Assembly: GCF_014646115.1 (NCBI RefSeq)
Contig: NZ_BMMV01000012.1
Location: 166,455 to 230,454, forward strand
Reading direction: 5' to 3'
Length of the DNA: 64,000 nucleotides
Source: Streptomyces camponoticapitis
GTDB taxonomy: Bacteria > Actinomycetota > Actinomycetes > Streptomycetales > Streptomycetaceae
This document shows, piece by piece, positions 16,400-25,110 of this stretch. A program made the translations under genes and the position numbers. Each line of letters starts with the position of its first letter. Within the stretch, counting starts at the first letter, position 1. The notes below the pieces were generated by a model that made no database searches, had not been told where the DNA came from, and worked only from the letters and a program-made list of their open reading frames with translations.

Positions 16400-18676
16400 G
16401 TGGCCAGTGAGTTCGGCGCGGTCCTGCGACGGCTGCGCGAACAGGAGGGGTTGACCCAGGACGACCTGGAGCGGCGTTCCGGGATCAGCGTGAGCACCAT
16501 CCGGGGGCTGGAGACCGGCAAGCGCCGCAATCCGCGGATGACCACGGTGCAGCGGTTGGCCGACGCGCTCGCCGTACGGCCCGAGGACCGCGAGGAGCTG
16601 CTGAGCGCCGCCGTCCCCGGAGGCCCGGACAACGGCGGGCCCGCTGCCGAGAAGCCGGGGCCGGAAGAGCAGCCTCGGACGGCACCGGACGCGCTGACCG
16701 ACGCCGCGGAACAACTCGCGAAGGCCGTGGCCGCCCGGTGGCAGCGCGAGGAGGAACAGCGGCAGATCCAGGACCCGTACCCGCTGCCCGTGCGCTGGAA
16801 GGCGGCCCCCGCGAAGCTCACCGACCACTGGACCAACATCCGCCGCCTCCCGCCCGGGGCCGCGGCCGCCCCCTTGGACCTGAGCGGCCGGCTGGAGGAG
16901 ATCGCGGAGACGTACCGGAGCATCCCCTCCGGGCGGCTGGTCGTACTCGGCAGGTCCGGCTCCGGGAAAACGGTCCTGACCCTGCGCTTCGTCCTCGACC
17001 ATCTGAAGTCCCGGACCCCCGCGGAGCCCGTTCCGGTGGTCTTCAGCATCGGCGCCTGGAACCCCACGACCCTCGCCCTGCGCGACTGGCTGACCGAACA
17101 GCTGGTGCGCGACCACCCCGGTACGGCCGCCCGAGGACCCGGCAGGGCGAGCCTGGCCGCCGCGCTGGTCGAATCCGGCCGCGTGCTCCCGGTACTGGAC
17201 GGCTTCGACGAGATGGCCGACGGGCTGCGCCGCCCCGCGCTCGAAGCGCTCAACGCCACGCCCCTCCCCCTCCTGCTCACCAGCCGCCCCACCGAGTACG
17301 AGGCCGCGGTCGACGAGACCGACGTACTGACCTCCGCCGCCCCGATCGAGCTCACCGACCTCACCCTGGACGACCTGGACCACTATCTGCCCCGCACCAC
17401 CCGCAAGACCGCCGTCTCGAATCCCGGCGCGGGCGCCTGGGACCCCGTACTGGAGAAACTGCGCGAGCGGTTACCGGACGGGTCCGTGCCGCCGCTCGCC
17501 ACGGTCCTGGCGACACCGCTGATGGTCGCGCTCGCCCGCACCATCTACAGCGACACCCCCGACCACGATCCGGCCTCGCTCCTCGACTCCGAACGGTTCG
17601 GCACCCCCGAGGAGTTGGAGGACCACCTCCTCGACAACTTCATCCCCACCGTCTACCGCCGGCGGCCCCGGCACGGTTCGCGTGACTTCGACCCGGACCG
17701 CGCCCGGCACTGGCTGGGTTACCTCGCCGACCACCTGACCCGGCTCGAAACCCCCGACCTGGCCTGGTGGCGACTCGGCAACGGGCTGCGCCGCTCCACC
17801 CGTACCCTCGTCACCGCCCTCATGACCGGACTGGCCATCGGCCTCGTCGACGGCGTCGTCGCTGCCGCCTTCATCGGCTCGCTCGCGGGCCCCGCCCTCG
17901 ACGCGGTGATCGTCGGGCTCCTCGCCGGCTTCATGTTCGGGCTGGTGCACTGGCTCACGTACACGGTCACGCGCAAGGAGGTCGCGCCCTCCGCCGTACG
18001 TCTGCAGATCCGCGGCCGGCCGGAATCCACCACATGGACGGCGGGCCCCCGACTGGTGATCGGGGTGCTGGGCGGAGGACTCTTCGGCTCGGCCTACGGA
18101 TTCGCGGTCGGCCTCGTGCATGCTTCCGGCTGGAACGCCGGGACTTCGGCCATGCTGCGCAACGGGCTCGTCGAGGCGATCGTCTTCGGTCTGGTCTTCA
18201 GCGCCGGTACCGGGTTCACCTTCTGCCTCATCGGCCTCCTCGAAACGCCTCTCGACATCGACTCCGCCGTCAGCCCGCGCAGCGTCCTGAACACCAACCG
18301 CAGGACCGTTGCCACCCAACTGCTCGTCTGGGCACCCACGTTCGGGTTGGTGGTCGGATTCGGCATCGGGGTGGCGGTCGACCTCCTCCAAGGGCACCTG
18401 GGCCGGCTCGCGTGGGCCGCGGAGGAGAGGGGCATGCTCGGCACCATCAGCGGCCTCGGCGGCGCCCTCGGGTACACGCTGACCCTGACCGCGTGGGGCC
18501 AGTGGTTCCTGCTCTCCCGCGTCTGGCTGCCGTTGACCGGACGCCTCCCCTGGGCGGTCGTCGCGTTCCTCGACGACGCCTACCGGCGCGGTGTGCTGCG
18601 CCGGGCCGGCGCGGTCTACCAGTTCCGCCACGCCCGCCTGCAACGTCATCTCGTCCAGGCCCACCGACGGAGATGA
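16400..18676 (+). CDS. HTH-NACHT NTPase with C-terminal membrane region
   Basis: 758 residues from GTG 16400 (GGAAGGG upstream). Residues 1-75 are an XRE helix-turn-helix (EQEGLTQDDLERRSGISV). The NACHT/STAND NTPase has Walker A GRSGSGKT (184-191), Walker B LPVLDGFDEMAD (~265) and a sensor-like LLLTSRPTEYE. The C-terminal ~300 residues have about six to eight membrane helices. Bacterial NACHT proteins act in phage defence (known for the family), but an XRE-plus-membrane form could also be a signalling regulator. It is divergent from the SARP gene with a shared operator-like repeat. Confidence 0.85.
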   Translation: MASEFGAVLRRLREQEGLTQDDLERRSGISVSTIRGLETGKRRNPRMTTVQRLADALAVRPEDREELLSAAVPGGPDNGGPAAEKPGPEEQPRTAPDALTDAAEQLAKAVAARWQREEEQRQIQDPYPLPVRWKAAPAKLTDHWTNIRRLPPGAAAAPLDLSGRLEEIAETYRSIPSGRLVVLGRSGSGKTVLTLRFVLDHLKSRTPAEPVPVVFSIGAWNPTTLALRDWLTEQLVRDHPGTAARGPGRASLAAALVESGRVLPVLDGFDEMADGLRRPALEALNATPLPLLLTSRPTEYEAAVDETDVLTSAAPIELTDLTLDDLDHYLPRTTRKTAVSNPGAGAWDPVLEKLRERLPDGSVPPLATVLATPLMVALARTIYSDTPDHDPASLLDSERFGTPEELEDHLLDNFIPTVYRRRPRHGSRDFDPDRARHWLGYLADHLTRLETPDLAWWRLGNGLRRSTRTLVTALMTGLAIGLVDGVVAAAFIGSLAGPALDAVIVGLLAGFMFGLVHWLTYTVTRKEVAPSAVRLQIRGRPESTTWTAGPRLVIGVLGGGLFGSAYGFAVGLVHASGWNAGTSAMLRNGLVEAIVFGLVFSAGTGFTFCLIGLLETPLDIDSAVSPRSVLNTNRRTVATQLLVWAPTFGLVVGFGIGVAVDLLQGHLGRLAWAAEERGMLGTISGLGGALGYTLTLTAWGQWFLLSRVWLPLTGRLPWAVVAFLDDAYRRGVLRRAGAVYQFRHARLQRHLVQAHRRR

Positions 18677-18699
18677 AGCCTCCGCCTGATCCGGTTTCA

Positions 18700-18716
18700 C
18701 GGCGATTTCATCGCCG
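18700..18716. terminator. Hairpin after the NACHT gene
   Basis: CGGCGAT-TTC-ATCGCCG is a perfect 7-bp stem with a 3-base loop, 24 bp after the NACHT stop. It has no T tract. It could end that transcript or be an operator for the secreted esterase gene downstream. Confidence 0.4.
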
Positions 18717-18780
18717 CTGCCTAGCGTCTGGCTCCGTCCCACCAACCACCAGCACGGCACCGGATCCGGGGGAACACCAC

Positions 18781-19545
18781 ATGGGGAAGACCGAACGACT
18801 CACGCGCCGCGCCAGGGTCGTCGCCCTCGCGGTGGCGACGGTCGCCGCCGCCGCTCTCACACCCACCGTCGCGCACGCCGACGAGGCACCTCACCGCTAC
18901 TACATCGAGCTCGGCGGCACCGGCTCGGCGGCGCCCGCGCCCGACTGCACCCTGACGTACTACTACGCCAACCAGAACCTGGACGGCGGCACCCACGTCC
19001 CCGTCTGCTACCCGGCGAGCGCCGGCCCCTGGCTCAACGGCCAGAACGCGCCGGACCTGTTCGCTCCGAGCTTCGACAGCAGCGTCGCGCGGGGATACAC
19101 GAATCTTCTGGCCGCGGCCGAGAAGACCCACCGCGAGGACCCGACCGCACGGCTCACGATCGTCGGCTACTCCCAGGGCGCGCAGGCCGCCGACGCGGTG
19201 CTGGAGACGATCGCGGCCGGCGCCACGGACATCCCCCGGGAACTGGTGAACGGCATGCTGTACGCCGACCCGAAGCAGCCCGGCACCGGCCTGTGGGCCA
19301 AGGTCCCCAAGGGCCTGGGCGCCCTCGGCTTCACCTCCGCCGGCCCGGGCCCCGAGGAGTTCCCGGGCGTCCCGGTCGCCCGTTTCTGCATCCGCGGCGA
19401 CCTGGTCTGCGACGCCACGACGCCGGTCGCCGCCTTCGACCTCTTCCTGACCGACAAGCACCGGAAGTACTTCCAGGACGGGAACGTCATGACCCGGACG
19501 ATCACGGAGGAGGGTCTCGACGGGGTCTTCTGGTACGAGTCGTAG
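18781..19545 (+). CDS. Secreted PE-PPE/cutinase-like serine esterase
   Basis: 254 residues. A Sec signal peptide (basic start, Ala/Val core) ends near AHA-DE at residue 33. The alpha/beta-hydrolase core has the nucleophile elbow IVGYSQGAQ with Ser131. It resembles the PE-PPE C-terminal domain of mycobacteria, a cutinase-like fold. Cys56/Cys76 and the CIRGDLVCD cysteines could form disulphides. ATG 18781 follows a GGGGGAA site. The expected role is an extracellular esterase or lipase; substrate unknown. Confidence 0.8.
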   Translation: MGKTERLTRRARVVALAVATVAAAALTPTVAHADEAPHRYYIELGGTGSAAPAPDCTLTYYYANQNLDGGTHVPVCYPASAGPWLNGQNAPDLFAPSFDSSVARGYTNLLAAAEKTHREDPTARLTIVGYSQGAQAADAVLETIAAGATDIPRELVNGMLYADPKQPGTGLWAKVPKGLGALGFTSAGPGPEEFPGVPVARFCIRGDLVCDATTPVAAFDLFLTDKHRKYFQDGNVMTRTITEEGLDGVFWYES

Positions 19546-19701
19546 CCTCGTGGGCCGCCGCGCCGTCGCCCAGGTCGGTTCGGACGCGGCGGCCCCGCCT
19601 CACTCCGGCCCGTGGGCGGCCGGGTCCGTGCGGAGGTTTGCGGGGATGTCCGCCGCGTGGCACCGCCCGCACCGCTCATCCGGCTCATCCCGGACGAGGT
19701 G

Positions 19702-20271
19702 TCACCTCGTCGCGGTGTCCACCGCCCGCAGGACCGCCGCCCACGGGAGTTCGCGGGCCGGAGGGGCCGCCTGAGGCTCGTGGAGGGGCCAGACGTCAGG
19801 GCCCTCGATCAGATGGACCCCGGCCCGGCGGAGGTTGGCGACATGGGTGGGCCAGGCCGGGTGGCGTGCGTGGGCCGCGTTGATGTGGGGGAAGACGATC
19901 ACCGGAACGCCGGGGGTGCCCAGGGCCTCCGTGAGGTGCGTGAGGGCCTGGTTGTCGGCGATGCCCAGGGCGAGTTTGGCGACCGTGTTGGCCGTCGCCG
20001 GGGCGGCGACGAAGCAGTCCACCGGCGGGTGGGGGCGGGGATCCGTGGGGAGCCGGGGCCGGTCACGGACCGGGAGGCCGGTCAGGGTTTCCAGTCGGGC
20101 CAGTTCGCCGCTCGCCCGGAGCCAGCGCCCCGCGGCCGGGGTGAGCGTCACCGCCACCCGCCAGCCGCGGGCCATCGCCGGTTCGACCAGACCGGTGCGG
20201 AGCGTCGCCACCCCGCCGGCCGCCGACGCCACCACTCCGAGGACGCCGCGCGCCGTGGGTACTTCGCTCAT
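19702..20271 (-). CDS. Flavoprotein of the HFCD family
   Basis: 189 residues. The N-terminus VLGVVASAAGGV and a later CFVAAPATANTVAKLALGIA fit the HFCD flavoprotein fold (phosphopantothenoylcysteine decarboxylase / EpiD relatives), where the PATANT-like loop binds FMN and substrate. VFPHINAAHARHPAW follows the region of the catalytic residues. It is not a full Coa decarboxylase-synthetase; the substrate is unknown. ATG 20271 lacks a strong ribosome site; a start 60 bases upstream is possible. Confidence 0.75.
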   Translation of the reverse strand: MSEVPTARGVLGVVASAAGGVATLRTGLVEPAMARGWRVAVTLTPAAGRWLRASGELARLETLTGLPVRDRPRLPTDPRPHPPVDCFVAAPATANTVAKLALGIADNQALTHLTEALGTPGVPVIVFPHINAAHARHPAWPTHVANLRRAGVHLIEGPDVWPLHEPQAAPPARELPWAAVLRAVDTATR

Positions 20272-20389
20272 CGCCACAGTCTCGCAGGACTGGCGGGACT
20301 TCTCCGGGGCACACGGTCGGCAACGACCCAACCACCGTCATTCCGGGTTTGGTTGTCCATACACCAGCAGAATCGTCAGGAGAGAGCAA

Positions 20390-20572
20390 ATGCTCGCAAT
20401 AGCGGCGGCTGTGGTCTTTTTCATCGCCTTCATCATCAACGCCACCGAGACGTCGACCGAGGTCATCTTCGGTACGACGAGTCTCATGCTCGTCGGATTC
20501 ACCCTCGTCGCCCTGCACCTGGCCGGCGTCGGAGCCGGGTGGCAGGCACGGGGGCGCAGCCGCCGACGCTGA
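20390..20572 (+). CDS. Small membrane protein (60 aa)
   Basis: 60 residues with two hydrophobic stretches (LAIAAAVVFFIAFIINA and SLMLVGFTLVALHLAGV) and a basic tail GRSRRR. AGGAGAG lies 5-6 bases before the ATG. Short proteins starting this way are common in Streptomyces and unassigned. It is divergent from the flavoprotein gene. Confidence 0.7.
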   Translation: MLAIAAAVVFFIAFIINATETSTEVIFGTTSLMLVGFTLVALHLAGVGAGWQARGRSRRR

Positions 20573-20608
20573 CCGGTGGGCTGCGCGGGCGGGTACGGTT
20601 CACGGGCG

Positions 20609-21766
20609 TCAGGCCGCCGCGTAGCGCCAGAAGTCGCGCAGCAGGGTCGACGGGACCGGGCCGTTCGCCTCCAACTGCGTGAGCAGGATGGTCACCGCGC
20701 CCGTGGACGGCGTGATGTGCGCCGCCGTCCCGGTGCCGCCGACCCAGCCGTAGCGGCCCGGTACGTTCCAGGGGTCGGTCTCCGTCACGTCCACCGAGCC
20801 TCCGAAGCCCCAGCCCTGGCCCTCCAGGAACAGGGTGCTCGCATCGCGCTGCGGCCGGGTGAGATGGTCCGTCGTCAACTGCCGTACGGATACGGGGGAC
20901 AGCAGCGTACGGTCGCCCGCCCTGCCGTCCGCGAGGAGCATCCGCGCGAAGGCGTACCAGTCGTCCACGGTCGAGACCAGACCGCCGGCGCCCGACGGGA
21001 ACGGCGGCACCGTGCTCCACTGGCCGTCCGGGGTGTCGAGCGGTTCGAGACCGCCCGACCCGTCCTGCCGGTAGTAGTGGGGCACCCGGTCGCGTTTGGC
21101 CGCCGGCACCTCGAATCCCGTGTCCGCCATGCCGAGCGGTTCGAAGACCCGCTCCGCAAGGAACTCCGGCAGCGACCGCCCCGAGACCCTCGCGATCAGC
21201 ACACCGAGGATGTCGGACGCGGTGTTGTACAGCCAGCCTTCCCCCGGCTGGTGCAGCAGGGGGATCCGGGAGAGCGCCGCCATCCAGGCGTCCGGCGCGG
21301 GGACGTGCTGCGGCTGCGGAGGTCCCTGCCTCAACTCGGTGAACAGCGGGGCGACCGCGGGCAGCGAGAAGTCGGACGGGAAGCCGTGCCCGCTCCGGAA
21401 GGTGAGCAGATCGAGGACCGTGATCTCCCTGACGGCCGGGACCAGGTCGTCGACGGGGCTCGCGGGCGTCCGTACGACCATCGGTGAGGCCAGCTCGGGC
21501 AGCCACCGGTCGACCGTCTCGTCCAGCGCGATACGGCGGTCCTGGACGAGCATCAGCACGGCCACGGCGATGACCGGCTTGGTGATGGAGGCGATACGGA
21601 AGATCGAGTCCCTGGTCAGGGGCGTGGTGCCCGCGGCGTCGGCCGAGCCGACCTCCGCACGCTCGACCCGGTCGCCCCGCGCCACCAGGGCGACGGCGCC
21701 CGGCAGCGGGCCCTCGCTGACATGCGCGTTGAGCACGTCGTGCAGATTGGTCGCGCCGGTCGCCAT
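20609..21766 (-). CDS. Beta-lactamase-fold serine hydrolase
   Basis: 385 residues. Class C beta-lactamase/esterase motifs are visible: SITK (Ser60-Lys63), YNT (Tyr180) and GGTGTAAH near residue 345 in place of KTG. Such proteins act as esterases or D-aminopeptidases more often than as resistance enzymes. No signal peptide is seen from ATG 21766 (GAAGGGTGA upstream), so it is probably cytoplasmic. Confidence 0.85.
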   Translation of the reverse strand: MATGATNLHDVLNAHVSEGPLPGAVALVARGDRVERAEVGSADAAGTTPLTRDSIFRIASITKPVIAVAVLMLVQDRRIALDETVDRWLPELASPMVVRTPASPVDDLVPAVREITVLDLLTFRSGHGFPSDFSLPAVAPLFTELRQGPPQPQHVPAPDAWMAALSRIPLLHQPGEGWLYNTASDILGVLIARVSGRSLPEFLAERVFEPLGMADTGFEVPAAKRDRVPHYYRQDGSGGLEPLDTPDGQWSTVPPFPSGAGGLVSTVDDWYAFARMLLADGRAGDRTLLSPVSVRQLTTDHLTRPQRDASTLFLEGQGWGFGGSVDVTETDPWNVPGRYGWVGGTGTAAHITPSTGAVTILLTQLEANGPVPSTLLRDFWRYAAA

Positions 21767-21781
21767 TCGGTTCACCCTTCG

Positions 21782-21818
21782 CCGTTCCCGTTTCCCGTTC
21801 CCGTTTCCCGTTCCCGTG
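21782..21818. repeat. 13-bp tandem repeat
   Basis: About 2.8 copies of CCGTTCCCGTTTC lie 16 bp upstream of the beta-lactamase-fold gene, at its promoter or 5' leader. Copy-number change by slippage could alter expression. Confidence 0.6.
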
Positions 21819-21905
21819 CCCTTTGCCGGATCCGCTGCCGTGGAGACCGCGGAGCCCGCCGATGAGGCGCCGACTCTCACCGGTCCGATGATGGCCCCCG
21901 GGCCG

Positions 21906-22691
21906 TCACCGCTTACGCAGGCGCAGCGACGTCCAGCTCGCGTCGGCCGTCCAGCCGCCGTCGACCGGCAGCGCGGTGCCGTTCACGAAGCCGCTGCGCG
22001 CCGGGTCCGCGAGGAACGACACCGCCTGCGCGATGTCGTCGGGCGCGGCGAACCGCCCCATCGGGACCCGCTCCACGATGTCCTCGTCCTTGTAGCCGCC
22101 GGACGCCTGGTCGGCGGCGTCCATCTCCGTCTTCACCCAGCCAGGACAGACCGCGTTGACCCGTACGCCCCTGCCTCCCCACTCCCCCGCCAGCGTGCGT
22201 GTGAGGCCGATCAGTCCGTGCTTGCTCGCGTTGTACGCGGCGCGGTCGGAGACTCCGTGGAGTCCCGCGATCGACGCGATGTTCACGATCGAGCCGCCGC
22301 CGGCTGCCAGCATCAGCCGGCCCACCGCGCGGGAGAGCAGGAACGGGCCGGTGAGATTCACGTCCAGGACCCGCCGCCACTGGTCGGCCGTGGTCTCCTC
22401 GGCCGGTACGAGCAGGGACACGCCCGCGTTGTTGACGAGCACGTCCACCCGGCCGAAGCCCTCGCGCGCCCGGTCGGCGAGCCCGGTGACGTACGCCTCC
22501 GACGCGACGTCCCCGACCACGGCCACCGCTTCCGCCCCTGCCGCGCGGACGGCGGCGAGGGTGTCCACCGGGTCCACGATGTCGGCGAGAACCAGCGCGT
22601 ACCCCTCCCCGGCCAGGACTTCGGCGACCCGGCGGCCGATGCCCTGTGCCACGCCCGTCACCACGGCGACGCGTCCCGTACCGCTTCCCAC
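21906..22691 (-). CDS. SDR-family oxidoreductase
   Basis: 261 residues, the classical short-chain dehydrogenase length. It has the NAD(P) motif TGVAQGIG (residues 12-19), NNAGV, the catalytic Ser in NIASIAG, YNASK, and a conserved PGWVKTEM. Asp37 in LADI favours NAD(H) over NADP(H). GTG 22691 has GGGGGAG upstream. Substrate unknown; the SnoaL-like gene lies upstream on the same strand. Confidence 0.88.
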   Translation of the reverse strand: MGSGTGRVAVVTGVAQGIGRRVAEVLAGEGYALVLADIVDPVDTLAAVRAAGAEAVAVVGDVASEAYVTGLADRAREGFGRVDVLVNNAGVSLLVPAEETTADQWRRVLDVNLTGPFLLSRAVGRLMLAAGGGSIVNIASIAGLHGVSDRAAYNASKHGLIGLTRTLAGEWGGRGVRVNAVCPGWVKTEMDAADQASGGYKDEDIVERVPMGRFAAPDDIAQAVSFLADPARSGFVNGTALPVDGGWTADASWTSLRLRKR

Positions 22692-22817
22692 GGTGCTCCC
22701 CCGTGCCGCTTCCCGCGGGTGTCCCCGGCTCTGAACCCGGTCCCTTACCTGGTGCGATGTCAGTCATGAGGTCAGCCTGGACCGCGACCCGCGTCCGGCG
22801 GAAGCGCCCTTCGCCGG

Positions 22818-23198
22818 TCAGTACCGCTCGACCAGGTGCTCACGGCCCGCCGGAGGCTCGTACGGCTCCGGCCAGAAGTCCGTGATCCCCGTTATCCGCC
22901 CCTGTCCGTCCCCCGTGAAGAAACTGACCGCGCACATCTCCTCCGCGCCCACCGTGACACGCAGCCATGTCACCACCTGCCCGGCGTCCGGGTCCGCCAC
23001 GACCCGTTCCGTACGCACCCGCCAGTCCCCCGGATACTCGACGTTGAAGCGCAGGAACGCCTCCCTGCCGCGGATCCGCTCGCGCGTCTGCGGCAGGTCG
23101 TAGACCACGTCGTCCGCGAGGGTCCCGGCGAACGTCGTCCAGTCGCGGGCGTCCGCGGCGGCCCAGTAGGTCGCCACCGTTTTCCGAAGCTCGGTCAT
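22818..23198 (-). CDS. SnoaL-like / NTF2-fold protein
   Basis: 126 residues with the cone-shaped alpha+beta fold signature of SnoaL-like proteins: YWAAADARDWTTFAGTLADD, then VVYDLPQTRERIRGREAFL. It may be a small hydrolase, isomerase or binding protein. ATG 23198 is chosen; a GTG 15 bases upstream is possible. It is divergent from the TetR gene. Confidence 0.75.
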   Translation of the reverse strand: MTELRKTVATYWAAADARDWTTFAGTLADDVVYDLPQTRERIRGREAFLRFNVEYPGDWRVRTERVVADPDAGQVVTWLRVTVGAEEMCAVSFFTGDGQGRITGITDFWPEPYEPPAGREHLVERY

Positions 23199-23283
23199 AC
23201 GGGGAGTCTGCACCGTGCCACTGACAATCGGCGCGGTCCGACCGCGACACCGCAGCCGGGCGATGCGCCCGCGACCAATGACC

Positions 23284-23302
23284 GCACGGTCGTACGGTTA
23301 GT
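23284..23302. promoter_or_regulatory. TetR half-operator at the promoter of the TetR gene
   Basis: GCACGGTCGTACGGTTAGT overlaps the probable -10 (TACACT, 23302-23307) of the leaderless TetR gene at 23314. It matches 16 of 19 bases of one arm of the large palindrome at 24873-24921, read on the opposite strand. This suggests autorepression and a shared regulon. Confidence 0.55.
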
Positions 23303-23313
23303 ACACTGGACGT

Positions 23314-23964
23314 GTGACAGCCACGAGCACCGACGGACGCATCGCACGCGGGAACCAGACCCGCCGACTGATCCTGGAGCACACCGTCCGGATCGCCTCG
23401 GTCGAAGGTCTGGGGGGTCTGTCGCTCGGCCGGCTGGCCGGTGAGCTGGAGCTGAGCAAGAGCGGGGTGTTCGCGCTGTTCGGCTCCAAGGAGGAGCTTC
23501 AGCTCGCCACCGTCCGCGCCGCCGCCAAGGTCTACATCGACCATGTCGTACGGCCCGTGCTGGACATGCCCGCCGGGCTGGCCCGGGTGCGGCAGCTGTG
23601 CGACGGATGGCTCAGATACTCGGAAAGCCGTGTCTTCCCCGGCGGGTGCTTCTTCTACTCGGTCTCGGCCGAGTACGACGCACGCGAGGGCAAGGTCCAC
23701 GACGCGGTGGCCCGGGCCCGGCTCGACTGGGTCGCGTTCGTGAGCCAGAACATCGAGGAGGCGAGGCAGGCGGGCGAGGTACGGGACGACACGGACGTTC
23801 CCCAGCTCACCTTCGAGCTCGTGTCGCTCCTCGAAGGCGCCAACGCCGAGTCCGTCCTGCACGACGACTTCAGCTGCTACGCCAAGGCCGCCAAGGGCAT
23901 CCTCAACCGGCTGCAGGCTGTGGCGACGGATTTGGCTCCGCCTCCCGCCCCGCCCGCTCCCTGA
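23314..23964 (+). CDS. TetR-family transcriptional regulator
   Basis: 216 residues. The N-terminal TetR HTH spans about residues 16-62 (LGRLAGELELSKSGVFALFG). The C-terminal domain has FPGGCFFYS. GTG 23314 lies 7 bases after TACACT with no ribosome site, so the message is probably leaderless. Its 3' end overlaps the convergent alpha/beta hydrolase gene by 62 bp. The sequence match between its own promoter and the operator at 24873 makes the hydrolase and S9 peptidase genes likely targets. Confidence 0.88.
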   Translation: MTATSTDGRIARGNQTRRLILEHTVRIASVEGLGGLSLGRLAGELELSKSGVFALFGSKEELQLATVRAAAKVYIDHVVRPVLDMPAGLARVRQLCDGWLRYSESRVFPGGCFFYSVSAEYDAREGKVHDAVARARLDWVAFVSQNIEEARQAGEVRDDTDVPQLTFELVSLLEGANAESVLHDDFSCYAKAAKGILNRLQAVATDLAPPPAPPAP

Positions 23965-24802
23965 CCGCGAAGTCCCTCACGGCGGCGGCGACTTGAGGGT
24001 CGCCCAGGATCCGCCGGTGGCCCAGCCCGCGCGTGACGACCAGCTCCGCGCGATCGCCCAGCCCATCGGCGAGAGCGCGTGAATGGACGGGATCGACCAG
24101 GTCGTCGTCCTCGTCGTGGACGACCAGGAACGACGCCCCCTCCACCCCCGTGCGCGGGACCGAGAAGCGCGACCAGATGTCCTCCTCGCCGGGGAACAAC
24201 TCCCGTTCGACACGGCCCCGGAGCCCGGAGTGCAGCCGCGCCCGCAGCCCCAGGCCCGCGCAGAACCGGTCCACCAGATACGCGAAGTCCGGCACCCCGC
24301 TGATCGCCACGATCCGCTCCGTCCGTACGCCGCGCTCCCGGACGGCGACGAATGTCGCGGTGACGCCGAGCGAGTGCGCCACGACCGTCTCGAACGGCCC
24401 GTGTGCCGCGTCCAGTTCCACGATGATGTCCCGCAGATCGAGAATCGTCATGCTCTCGCCGGTCGCCTCGCCGTGGCCGGGGGCGTCGAAGGCGACCGGG
24501 CTGAGGCCGAGCTCCACCAACTCGCCCACCAGCGCGGCGAAGCGCGAACCGCGCGACTCCCACCCGTGCACCAGCAGCACCGGACGCTCGCCCGTACCCC
24601 ACCGGTAACTGACCGCCTTCTCCCCGCCGACGGCGATCTCGCCCACCTCGGCCCGGTCCATCACCGGGCGCTCGTCGGGCCGGAGCCGGCTGCGGCCGCG
24701 CGGCTTGCGGAAAAGGCGGAAGGCCGCCCGGCCGGCGAGGCCCGGTGAAACGTAGGACACGCCGTTCAGGGCGGTGCGGACAACTGTCACAGCGAGATCC
24801 AT
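23903..24802 (-). CDS. Alpha/beta hydrolase
   Basis: 299 residues. The oxyanion region LLVHGWESRGSRF, the nucleophile elbow AHSLGVT (Ser near residue 143), an acid in VVHDEDDDLVDP, and the catalytic His in RGLGHRRIL fit an alpha/beta hydrolase. The N-terminal ~25 residues are mildly hydrophobic. Substrate unknown. It diverges from the S9 peptidase unit across a large palindrome and is convergent with the TetR gene, overlapping it. Confidence 0.85.
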   Translation of the reverse strand: MDLAVTVVRTALNGVSYVSPGLAGRAAFRLFRKPRGRSRLRPDERPVMDRAEVGEIAVGGEKAVSYRWGTGERPVLLVHGWESRGSRFAALVGELVELGLSPVAFDAPGHGEATGESMTILDLRDIIVELDAAHGPFETVVAHSLGVTATFVAVRERGVRTERIVAISGVPDFAYLVDRFCAGLGLRARLHSGLRGRVERELFPGEEDIWSRFSVPRTGVEGASFLVVHDEDDDLVDPVHSRALADGLGDRAELVVTRGLGHRRILGDPQVAAAVRDFAVRERAGREAEPNPSPQPAAG

Positions 24803-24872
24803 GCCGCGTTCTCCTTCGGGTCGCTCGGGGTCGGGCCGGCCGCTCGTCGGCGCCGCGTCCGGCGAGACATTA

Positions 24873-24921
24873 GCACGATCGTTCGGCTAGTTTTCTGAGA
24901 AAACTGAACGTACGATCGTGC
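24873..24921. promoter_or_regulatory. 49-bp TetR-type operator palindrome
   Basis: GCACGATCGT at the left and ACGATCGTGC at the right are perfect inverted copies. The centre AGTTTTC-TGA-GAAAACT is a second perfect inverted repeat on the same axis. The left arm overlaps the hydrolase promoter and the right arm overlaps TACGAT, a -10 for the plus-strand transcript. One bound regulator could silence both directions; the TetR at 23314 is the best candidate. Confidence 0.7.
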
Positions 24922-24924
24922 GGC

Positions 24925-25110
24925 ATGGGACCCAATCAGCGCTTCAAGAACGAGTTGGACACCCTCATCGACCGGCAACTCCTCCCGGAGGACCGCGAGG
25001 TCGCGCCCGGCCCGGACGGCCCTTCGACCTCGTACTCCTCGCGCTCGGCACATCTCCCGGCCGGCCCCCGCGGGGCGGGTCCGGAGACGCAGAATGGGAG
25101 GTATGACTGA
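24925..25110 (+). CDS. Small leaderless ORF coupled to the S9 peptidase
   Basis: 61 codons starting at an ATG 8 bases after TACGAT, as expected for a leaderless message. It begins MGPNQRFKNELDTLIDRQLL and ends in a Pro/Ser/Gly-rich tail. Its stop at 25108 overlaps the peptidase ATG at 25103. The helical N-terminal 20 residues suggest it may be real; it could also be a translated leader. I do not recognise it. Confidence 0.45.
   Translation: MGPNQRFKNELDTLIDRQLLPEDREVAPGPDGPSTSYSSRSAHLPAGPRGAGPETQNGRYD

Noticed and set aside
20609..21766. Antibiotic-resistance beta-lactamase
   Set aside because: KTG is replaced and there is no signal peptide, so an esterase-type role is more likely.
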